From NCBI GenBank assembly GCA_023128035.1, contig JAGMES010000053.1, positions 1-27,059 on the forward strand: a stretch of 27,059 nt of DNA. The letters are read 5' to 3'. Shown here piece after piece: positions 12,701-24,700 of this stretch. How positions within the stretch are numbered: position 1 is the first letter of the stretch; each line of letters begins with the position of its first letter. The translations under genes and the position numbers were made by a program. The notes below the pieces were generated by a model. That model saw only the letters and a program-made list of their open reading frames with translations, did no database searches and was not told the DNA's origin. The stretch comes from Halanaerobiales bacterium. Its GTDB lineage: Bacteria; Bacillota_F; Halanaerobiia; DY22613.

Positions 12701-15700
12701 ACACCACTATCCTCTAACATAAATTCGATTCTTTCCTCTGGGTACTCTTGATCAAGTGGTAAATAAGCACCACCCGACTTCAAAATTCCATAAATACCGA
12801 TCATCATTTCTATTGAACGTTCTACTAGAATTCCAACAATCTGATTTGTTTTTACACCACGATCTCTTAATACCCTCGCTAATTGATTTGACTTTTGATT
12901 CAACTCACGATAAGTTAATTGTTGATCTCCAAAGACCAAAGCAATATGATCTGGTACTCGCTCGACTGCTTCTTCAAACAATTGATAAATTTTCTTTTCT
13001 TTTGGATAATCAACAAAAGTATCGTTAAAAGTGTCTAATAACTGTATTCTTTCTTCTGAAGAAATCATACCGATCTTTGATAATTTTACTTCAGGATTTT
13101 CAACAATTTCCTCGACAATATTTACAAAATGTCCTAACATTCTTTCGATTGTGTCTCTCTTAAATAAGCTTGTTGCATACTCAATGGCAAGCTGAATTTC
13201 ATCTTCTAGTTCAAATGCATAAAATGTTAGATCAAATTTAGCGATTTTATTTTCAAAACGATATGGTATAAAGCGTAAACCTTCCATCTCCAAAGCAATG
13301 TCCTCTGTGTTTTGCAATACTAACATAACATCAAAAAGTGGATTTCTATTCAAATTTCTCTCTAAATCTAGTTTTTCTACCAACATTTCAAATTGATAAT
13401 CCTGATTTTCATATACTTGGAGTAAATTTTCTTTAACTTCTGCTAAAAATTCTGCAAATGAATAATCTGCCATTGGATGATTTCTTAATGCCAATGTGTT
13501 AACAAACATACCAATTGTTTTTTCAAGATCTGCATGTCTTCTACCGGCAATCGGTGAACCAACAATTATGTCATCTTGATTGGTATATTTAGCCAAAAGA
13601 ACATTAAAGGCCGCCAATAAAGTCATATATAAGGTTACACCTTTATCAGCTAATAGTTCATACAACTTCGCAGATGTTTCTTTGCCTAACTTAAAGTCAA
13701 CCATATCTCCAGCAAAGTTCATCCCAGATGGACGTGAATAATCTGTGGGCATATTCAAAACTGGAATTTCATCATCAAATTGTTGATTGAGCCAGTACTT
13801 TTCCTGTTGACGATACATCTCTGTTCTAAATAGGTTATTTTGCCATGCTGAAAAATCTTTATACTGTACTTTTTGTTCAGTTAATTCTTTTCCAGCGTAT
13901 AAATCAAACAACTCATTTATAAATATACTCAATGATGTTCCGTCAGCAATGATATGATGCATATCAAATAAGAACATATGCTTATTCTCTACCTGAATAA
14001 GATGAACTCTCAATAATGGTGCCTTGTTTAGATCAAATGGTTGAATAAATTCTGCAATAATTTTTTCAACCTGGTTTTCTTCGACTTCTAAATAATTTAA
14101 GTTAAATTCCACATCTTTTTCTATTATTTGAACTGGTTCTCCATCTATAATGGTAAAGGATGTTCGGAATGCATCATGCCGTTTGATTAACTCTCTAAGT
14201 GCATTTTCAAAACGTTCTTTATCAAGGTCACCTTCAAGTGTAAATGCTCCAGATACATTATAGCTTGAATCATTCTCCTTTATCTGATGAAGTGCAAACA
14301 GTCGTTTCTGTGCTGAGGATACTGGATAATATCCATATTCTTCTACTCTTTCGATAACTGTATAAGGAGTTTTGGCATATCTACGAATAATTTTCGCCAG
14401 ACCTTCAATCGTTGGTACATTAAATATCTCTCTTAATGGTAATTCAACATTGAATTGTTTGTTGATTTTTGCAACCAAAATACCTGCCTTTAATGAATGA
14501 CCTCCCAGTTCAAAGAAATCATCTCGAATTCCGATCTTTTCAGTTTTGATAACTTGAGACCATATCTGAACTAGTTTTTCTTCAATTTCATCTCTAGGAG
14601 CAATATATTCTCTACCAGTACTGATTTTTCCATCAACTTCTGGCAAAGCCTTACGATTGATTTTCCCATTTGGTGTTAATGGCATTCTTTCCAATTTTAC
14701 AAATACTGCTGGAATCATATATTCTGGCAACTCTTTTGATAAATATTCTTTCAACTCTGATATAGATATTTCCCGATCTGAAACAAAATACGAACATAAA
14801 TAATCATTTTCTGACTGGTCTTGACGAGCTATAACAACAACCTCTTTGATTGCTTGATGACTTAACAGAAGATTTTCTATCTCACCTGGTTCAATTCTAT
14901 AACCTCTAATTTTAACCTGATGGTCAATTCTTCCTAAAAACTCAATATAACCATCTTTCGTCCATCTAACACGATCACCTGTCCTATACATCTTTTGACC
15001 AAAGACAAAAGGATTTGCAATAAATCGTTCTTCTGTCATCTCGGGTCGATTAAAATAACCTTTTGCCAAACCATCGCCAGAAATACATAACTCACCCGCA
15101 ACTCCTATTGGTTGTAAATTAAAGTTTTTATCCAATACATAAACTTTAGTATTATTAGATGGTTTTCCAACATATACAATCTCGGTTTCAGAATTATAAG
15201 GAATCTTATAATGCAAAGTATCATCAGAACATTCACTTTGACCATACGCATTTATTAGACTAATTTTATATTTTTTGTAAAATTTATTAACAAGAGCTGG
15301 TGCAACTTTTTCACCTGTTAAAATCAATAAACGTAAATCAGGAAGTTGAATTTGTTCTTCTCCCTCATCTAATAACTCCAAATAAGCTTTTAGGAGTGAT
15401 GGTACAATCTCTAAAACACTGATTTGATCTTCTTTAACCCGTTTTAATAGTCCAATCGAGTCATGAATTATATCTTCCGAATAAATAATAAGCTCCGACC
15501 CAATAAATAATGGTGAGAAAACTTGCCAGATAGATGCCACAAAGTTAATGGTCAAATTGTGACAGAGACGATCTTTAAATGTCAGATCCAATTCTCTAAT
15601 TTTTGTAAATGCATGGTTGATGATCCCCTTATGATGCAGCATAACTCCTTTGGGCTTACCAGTAGAACCAGATGTATATATTAGGTAAGCCAGATCATCA

Positions 15701-18700
15701 GATTGTTCTTCTGTTTCTAATGATTCCATTGGAAATGCATTCAACATCTCTATATTCACATCGATTACTTTTCCAGAAAAGTCAGCAAGCAAAGCATAAC
15801 TATCCATCTTCAGAAGCACAGGCGCACCACTGTCTTCCAATAAAAGCTGGATTCGCTCTTTTGGATACTTTTGATCAATCGGAAGACAGATACCTCTTGC
15901 TTTTAAAATACCAATAATTCCAATAACCATTTCCAGTGAACGTGGTAACATCAAACCAACAACCGTATCTTTCTCAACACCATTCTCTCTTAAAAGTCTT
16001 GCCAATTGATTCGTTTTCTCATCTAACTCATGATAGGTCAGCCGCTGATCTTTAAAGATAAGTGCAGTCCGTTCAGGGGTTTTTGCTACCTGTTCAGTAA
16101 AGAGTTGATGAATTGTCTTCTCTTTTGAATAACTTACCTGTGAGTTATTGAATTCATTTAATAATTGTTCTTTTTCAACTTCAGAGATAATTTCTAAATT
16201 TTTAACAACTTGAGCAGGTTCAGTCAATATAGCTTTCATTAAATAATAAAAATGTTGTTTGATTCTAGTAATCGTATCCGGCATAAATAATTTTTTATTA
16301 TATGTAAATCGAATTACAGTTTTATCAGCAACTGCCGCGGAAATACTAAAATCGTAATTTGTTAATTCAAAGACAGAATCAACTGTAAGTGCAAAATCTA
16401 AATTATCCCTTTTTTGTAACGAACTAACTGGATAATTCTCAAAAACGATCAGTGAATCAAACAGTTCATCTGTATGGTCAACCATACTTTGAATCTCTGC
16501 TAAAGATACATATTCATAATCTCTAATTTCAACTAACTGATCATTTACTTTCCTTAATAAATGCAGTGCAGTATCCTCTTCTTCTGTTCTAACAATAACT
16601 GGTAAGGTATTGATAAACAATCCCGCTATCTTTTCAACATTTTTCAATTCTCCAGGTCGACCAGAAACAGTCATTCCAAAACAACTTTCAAAAGTATTAT
16701 TGTATTTCTGTAACAATAAACCCCAAATTGTTTGAATGAATGCATTCACAGTTAGATTATTTTGCTTACAGAATTTATTTAAGTCTTGAGTAATCTGCTC
16801 ATTATATTCAAATACTTCTAACCCAACTTCAGAAATAACTTCACCCTTATTAGCTTTTTTATCATAAGGTAAAGGTGTTGTTTCTGAGAAATTCTTCATA
16901 TAATTTTCCCAGAATTTTATACCTTTATTTTTATCACACTTTATCAGCCAATTTAGATAATCCCCAAATTGAGGTGCTACTTCCTTTGTAAGTGTAAGTT
17001 TACCTACTCGATGATGATAAATATTAAATAAATCTCCTATAATAATTGGCATACTCCAACCATCTAACAAGATATGATGGAATGACCAGCAAACTAAATA
17101 TTTTTCTTCAGAGATTTTAAGTAAAGAAAATCTGTTTAACTTTCCTTTCTCAAAATCAAATTTGGTATTTAAATCTTTTTCTTTAAATTCAACAATCCGT
17201 CTCTCTTGCTCAGAAACACTTAAGTTAGAGAGATCATAATAATCAAATAATAACTCAGTCTCCTCTAAAACTATTTGAATCGGTTTTCCTGTTCCTTTCC
17301 AGAAGAAACATGTCCTCATTATTTCATGACGTTTAACCACATCTTCCCATGCATTTTTGAAATGTTCGTACTCAATTGTCCCTTCCAAATAGAAACAAAA
17401 CTGTTCATAATAATTTCTACTCTCTATATTCAGATTGTGATAGAACAACATCCCCTCTTGCATTGGAGTCAATGGATACATTTTAACAGTCTTTAAAGAA
17501 AAATTATTTGCTAATTCTACAAAATCGTTTTCTCCAACAAGATTCTCTACACCAAAATCAGATGCAGTGTAAATTCGTTCTTTCTGAGTGAGACAATGCT
17601 CAATAATCTCATGTAATGCCTTTTGATATGCTTCCTGAATAAGTTTGATCTGTTTTTGAGAAATATAATTTGCATCATAATTTAAGACTAATTGTAGTGT
17701 ATCATTAACAACTCCACCATTAACATCAATAAGATGACTGTGTCTGTTTTCAATATGAAGACTTCTACCTGCATCTTCAGTACATCCACTTAAAAGACGA
17801 TTGTTCTTATTTTCCTGCACAGCAAAACTATCATCAAACTGTCCTAAATAGTTAAAAGAAACCTCTGGTTTTAAATCTTTAAGTTGTTCTACATCTTTTA
17901 AAAATTTAGCAATACCATAGTTAACACCTTTATTAGGAACCATTCTGAGATTTTCTTTAACATGTTTCAGTATCTGATCCAGGCTATCTTGTTTCTCAAA
18001 ATAGACAGGATAAGCACTGGTAAACCAACCAAATGTTCTAGAAAGATCAACATCTTCAATAATTTCCTCACGACCATGACCTTCTAAATTAACTAAAAGA
18101 TTGTCTATTCCCATTACCTCACAAATCGCAATTGTCAACGCCGATAATAAGATATCATTGATTTCTGTATTGTATGCCCAATTCACTTTTGTCAATAACT
18201 GTTGTGTCCTCTCTTTATCCAGTACAATTGCAAACTCTTGATCAATCCTTTGATCATTCATTACCTTTTCTCTTCGAATGGATTGAATCTTTGATTGATC
18301 AAGCTTTTCCCAATATTCAACATCAATTGTTTCTGTATCAGCATAAATATTTAATTTTTGACTCCATTCCTTAAATGAAGTGGTTTTTAATGGAAGTTTA
18401 GCATCAAGACCAAATTCATATAACTTATTAATATCTTCTACCAAAATCCTCCATGATACACCATCTACCACCAAATGATGAATCGCAATTAGTAAGCGTT
18501 TTCCATCTTCTCCTAAATCAAAAACCACAGCCTTCATTAACAGGTCTTTTTCAAGATCCAGACTATTTTGCAACATTTCACTGATCTTAGCTAACTTTTC
18601 TTTCTGATTTATCAAATCAAAAACTTCTAGTTTAAAGTCAACTTCATCCATTCTTCGATTATACTGAATAACCTGATCATCAGTAACTTGATAGTTCATA

Positions 18701-21700
18701 CGTAAAGCATCATGATGTGAAATTACTTTGTATAATACTTTTTCAAGTAATTCTAAATCTACATCATTAGGCAAAGTGAATAAATTCGTCTGATTAAAAT
18801 AATGTTGTTGACTGAAGTTTTGATCAAAGAACCATTTTTGAATTGGTGTCAGTAATACTTCACCCACTACCTCTTCTTGTGAAGCTATAGCTTTTTTCTT
18901 AGCATAATCTACATTATTTAATAGATTAGCAATTGTTCTAAATTTAAAGATATCTTTAACAGTTAGATAAATTCCCTGCTCTTTTGCACGTGCTAAAATT
19001 TGAATCGCCTTAATCGAATCTCCACCCAATTCAAAGAAATTATTATGAATACCAACTTTCTCAATTCCCAATATTTCTCCCCAGATTTTAGCAAGATTCT
19101 TTTCATCTTGAGTAGCTGGTGCTATGTACTCTATTTCGATATCTCCCTTTGGAATTGGCAATTCTCTTCGATTCACTTTTCCATTAGCAGTCAATGGCAG
19201 CTGATCTATTTGAACAAAAAACGCTGGAATCATATAGTCTGGGAGATTTTTGGCCAAAAATTCTTTCAGTTCTACTGCTGACATTTCTTGATGAGCAGTA
19301 TAGTAGGCACATAAATGTTTATTTCCATTAACATCTTCACGATCAATAACTACAATTTCGTTTACTTGTTTGTATTGTAATAATTGACTTTCAATCTCAC
19401 CTAACTCGATTCGATATCCTCTAATTTTTACCTGACGGTCAACTCTACCTAGAAACTCAATACTACCATCAGGTAACCATCTGGCCAGATCCCCTGTTTT
19501 ATACATTCTTTCACCAATACTAAATGAACTCCAAACAAACTTTTCTTTTGTTAATTCTGGAAGATGCAGATATCCCCGGGCCAGACTCTCACCAACAATA
19601 CATAATTCACCTGGTACACCTACAGGCTGAAGTTGACTACTCTGATTAAGAATATAAACTTTTGTATTAAAAATTGGCTTTCCGATAGGAATATTGTTAT
19701 ACGCCCTATCCACAACAAAACTCGTAGTAACAACGGTATTTTCAGTTGGACCATAGTTATTTACTAAGAGATAATCATTATCAGCATAATATTTTAGCTT
19801 ATCACCACCAGCTAACAATGCTCTCAACGAGTGATTTTTCTCTTTAGTAAATTGTTCACAAATTTGGGTAGGTAAGAAGCTTATAGTAATCTGATTATTT
19901 TCAAAATATTGATTAAGTTTTTCCATATTCAGCTTAATTTCAGGACTAATAATATGGATTGTCGCACCACTAACAATGTAAGGGAAAATCTCCCATACTG
20001 AAGCATCAAAACCAAACCCCGCGTATTTTGTACTGCAATCATTTGATGTTACAGAATAATAACTATTATGCCAACATACCAGATTTACCAGTGAATGATG
20101 TTCAATCATTACTCCTTTAGGTTTTCCAGTTGAACCTGAAGTATAAATTACATAAGCTAAATCAGTACTATCAGTGTCACTCTCCAGATTCGTAAAGTCT
20201 TTTGTATATAGCTTTTCATCTTCTAAATTAATTATTTCCCCGGAAAAGTTAATCTGCTCTGCCAAATGGTGTTGGGTTAATAAAAATGATGTTCCACTGT
20301 CAGTAAGCAAATACTCTATTCTCTCATCAGGATAAGCAGAATCAATAGGTAAGTAAGCTCCTCCTGCCTTCAAAATTCCCAAAATTCCTACTAACATTTC
20401 CAAAGATGGATCGACTAATATTCCAACAATTTGGTCTGTAGTTACACCCTTTTCCCTTAATACTCTCGCCAATTGATTGGCTTTCACATTAAGCTGATGA
20501 TAGGTTAAGTTTTGCTTCTCAAAGACTGCAACTTTCTTTTCTGGAGTTTTTTCAACTTGGTCTTCAAATAACTTATGGATCGTTTTATCTATTGGAAGAT
20601 CTACCGAAGTATTATTATATTCAAACAGTATCTGCTCTTTTTCTTCTTCTGAAATCATCTCAATTTCTGCAATTTTTAATTCTGGATTTTCTAAAATTTG
20701 ATCAATAATTTTGCTCAAATGATTTAACAGTCTTTCCATAGTTTCCTTTGTGAACAGTTTTGAACTATACTCTAAATAAAAATCAATTCCCTGCATTTTT
20801 TCAACTGCTGTCAATGTAAAATCAAATTTAGATATTTTATACTCATAATGGTAAGGTTTCAAAAGCAAATCTTTCATATAAATATCCAATTGATCTGCCT
20901 TTTGCAATGTAAACATTACATCAAAAATTGGGTTGCGACTCAAATCTCTTTGTAAATCCAGTTTTTCTACCAGCATTTCAAACTGATAATCCTGATTTTC
21001 AAATGCTTTAAAAGAATTTTCTTTGACTTCTGCTAAAAATTCAATAAAGGTTTTCGTAGCTACTGGTTCATTTCTCATGGCAAGTGTATTTACAAACATT
21101 CCGATAACATTCTCTAAATCGTCATGTCTTCTTCCGGCAATCGGTGAGCCAACAATCAAATCTTCCTGACTTGTATATTTATGTAATAGAATATTAAAGG
21201 CTGCTAATAGCGTCATATATAGGGTTGCCCCATTTTTAAAAGATAACTTATTTAATTTATCTAATACGTTTTCTTGTAAAGAATAAACTAATAAATCTCC
21301 CTCATAACTCATAACAGAAGGACGTGGAGCATCTGTAGGCATATTCAATACTGGAATCGCACCCTGGCGCACATCTTCTACAAAAGTTGATAACCAGTAT
21401 TCCTCTTGCTTTTTCATCTCTTCAGATTGGAATAGCTCATTTTGCCAGTTAGCAAAATCTTTGTACTGTATTTTTATTTCTGACAAATTTTTACCTTCAT
21501 AGAGGCCTGTCAATTCCCTAAAGAGAATCTCCACTGAAGCTCCATCAGAAATAATATGATGCATATCCAAAATCAATCCATGCTGTTCCCCACATTGTAC
21601 AAGACCCACTCTAAATAATGGGGCTGTATTTAAATCAAATGGCTGAACAAATTCATCAATAATTTCTGGAAGTTCATCTTTTTCTGCTTTCAAATACTGG

Positions 21701-24700
21701 ATTTTAAAATCAACATTTTCATGAATTTTCTGTACTGGTTGACCTTTTACCAAGGCAAAAGAAGTTCTTAAAGATTCATGCCGTTGTATTAATCTCTTCC
21801 ATGCATTTTCAAAAGAAATAAAATCCAATTCTCCGAATACCATTTTAACCATAGGAATATTATAAGTTACATCATCTCCAGAAAGCTCTCTTAAAGCAAA
21901 TAACCGCTTTTGAGCAGAAGAAACTACATAATGCTCCTGTTTCTCAACTGGTTTGATTTCTGTATAGACAGTCTCCTCAGTACCACAAATATATTCTACA
22001 AGCTTTTTAACTGTATTATATTTAAATATAGCTTTTAATGGAAGTTCTACATTAAATATTTTAAACACTCTAGATGCCAACTGTGTCGCTTTTAATGAAT
22101 GTCCACCTAATTCAAAGAAGTTGTCATTAATACTTACTTTTTCAACTCTTAAAATCTCTGACCATATCCTGGCCATTTTTTCTTCTTCTTCATTTGCTGG
22201 AGCAACATATTCTCTACTCTTAATACTTTCATCAGATTTTGGTAAAGCTCTTTTATCAAGCTTACCATTAACTGTTAATGGTAGCTTTTCTAGTTGAATA
22301 AAAAATGCTGGAATCATATAATCTGGTAAAGTTTCAGAAAGAATTTCTCTAAGCTCTACTACTTGAATCTCAGTATCAGAAACAATATAAGCACATAAAT
22401 ATTTGTTTCCACCTTCATCTTCTCTGTCAATTACAGCTACCTCTTTGATCTTTTCAATTTCCAGCAACTGATTTTCAATCTCTCCAAGCTCAATCCGAAA
22501 TCCTCTAATTTTTACTTGATAATCAACTCTTCCTAAGAATTCAATATTACCATTGGGAAGCATTCTCGCCAGGTCACCCGTTTTATACATTTTCTGACTT
22601 GAAGCATAAGGGTTTTGGACAAATTTTTGATTAGTCAATTCTGGACGATGTAAATACCCCCGGGCCAGTCCTTCTCCAGCAATACATAAGTCACCTGCTG
22701 CTCCAATTGGCTGTAAATTATTATTTTTATCTAAAATATAAATCTGTGTATTAAAGATTGGTTTACCAATCGGTATATTTCGCTCATTTTCATTAACGAC
22801 AAAACTCGTTGTTACTACCGTGTTTTCAGTTGGGCCATAGTTATTAATCAACTCATATGATTGCTCTTTGTAAATTTTAAGTTTATCTCCACCAGTAAGT
22901 AGTTTTCGCAGTGAAGTGTTCCCAGTTTCCATAAACTGTTCACAAATTTGAGTCGGTAAAAAGCTGATTGTAATCGAGTTAGTTGTAAAATATTCATTCA
23001 ATTTTTCAGCATCCCAGCGAATCTCATCTAAGATCACATGAATTGTTGCACCCGCGATCAGATAGGGGAATATCTCCCATACTGACGCATCAAAACCAAA
23101 TCCAGCGTATTTAGTGCTTTGATCATTAGAGGTAACTTCATAATAACTATTGTGCCAGGTTACGAGATTTATTAAGGATCTATGTTCAATCATAACCCCT
23201 TTGGGTTGTCCAGTTGAACCAGATGTATAAATTATATATGCCAAATTATTAGAATAATTTATTGATTTTAAATTTCCAACTTCACCTGTATATACCCCAG
23301 AATCATTAAGCAAAATAATTTCTCCATCAAAAAGTACTTCCTCTTTCAAATGTTTCTGGGTCAATAAAATTTTCGCTTTACTATCTTTCAACATATACTC
23401 AATTCTAGCCTGTGGATATTGAGGATCAATTGGTAAATACGCTCCTCCAGCTTTTAAAATACCCATAATTCCAACAAACATCTCCAACGATTGATCAACC
23501 ATGATCGCTACGATCTCTTCTGATTGAACTCCTTCTTCTCTTAACCTCCTGGCTAATTGATTCGACTTTTGATTTAACTCACAATAGGTCAATTGCTGTG
23601 TTCCAAATACAACTGCTATCTCGTCTACTGCTCTTTCTACTTGTTCTTCAAATAATTGAGATATTGTTTTTTCTTTTGGAATTGAAACAGATAGACCACT
23701 CAATTTAGCTAAAAGTTGTTTTTTCTCCTCTTCTGAGACAATACTGATTTTTTGAACTAACTCTTCTGAATTAGAAAGCATTGCATCAATTAGATGATTC
23801 ATGCTCTTTAAGATTCTTTCAACTGTCTCTGTTGTAAATAAGTCAGCATTATAAATTACTTTACCCATGATTGTTTTATCATTCGCAAAAGAAATTGTGA
23901 GATCATAATTCGTCAATTCAAATACTGAATCAAGACTTAACGAAAACGCATTATTCTTTAGTGTGATTTGCGGATAATTTTCAAATGCGATCATTGAGTT
24001 AAACATCTCACCAATTTGATCTATATTACTTCTACTTTTTAGTTCAGTCAGCGGTACATACTCATAATCTCTAATTTCCACTAACTGATCATTTACTTTT
24101 GTTACTAAATCTTTTATTGTTTCATTTTCTTCTGTTTTAATTACAATAGGTAGAGTATTGATCAAGATACCAACAATTTTTTCTACATTTTTAACTGAAA
24201 GTGATCTTCCCGAAACTGTCATACCAAAGCAACTTATATCCGTATTATTATATCTTTGTAATAACAATCCCCAGGCTGTTTGTAAACATGAATTAACTGT
24301 TATATTATTATTTCTACAAAATTCATTTATCTCGTCAGTTTTTTTCTGATCAATCTCAAAATGTATCTCGCGTGAATTTTTTATTATTTCATTCTGTGAA
24401 GTTGGATAGTCTCCTTGTAATAATGTTGGCTCTGATAAATCTCGCAGGTAATTTTTCCAGAAACTAAATGCTTTATTACGATCCTGTTTTTTGAGCCATT
24501 CCAAATAATTAGAAAACTGAACAGCTGGTTCAACTGGCAATCCCCCTTGATTTGCCAGACAGTCATAAATCTCTAAAAAATCTTTCAAAATAAGTTGTAA
24601 GCTCCAACCATCTATTAAAATATGATGGAAAGACCAACACATCAAATATTTTTCGCGTGACAATTTAACAATCAAAAGTCGATTCAACTTACCATTTTCA

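Larger units (their letters stand above)
9835..17481 (-). repeat. Dimodule repeat unit 2 (C-A-PCP-C-A-PCP-E)
   Basis: Residues 2523-5071 form the second unit. Its C, PCP and E parts match units 1 and 3, but its two A domains (A3 and A4) belong to different lineages from those of the Leu and Val units. A 34-bp stretch encoding part of the C4 segment FENQDYQFEML (13381-13414) is identical to the matching part of C6 in unit 3 (5728-5761). Confidence 0.8.

Noticed and set aside
15538..15540. Val at position 235 of A3 as a sequencing error
   Set aside because: GTG differs from the Asp codons GAT and GAC at two bases, the frame is intact on both sides, and other motifs of A3 (NAYGQSE, LKARGICLPID) also differ, so this is a distinct A-domain lineage.
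14332..17481. Methyltransferase or ketoreductase insertion in the unusual A3 domain
   Set aside because: The distance from the A3 core motif (3124) to the A10 lysine (3462) is normal for an uninterrupted A domain.
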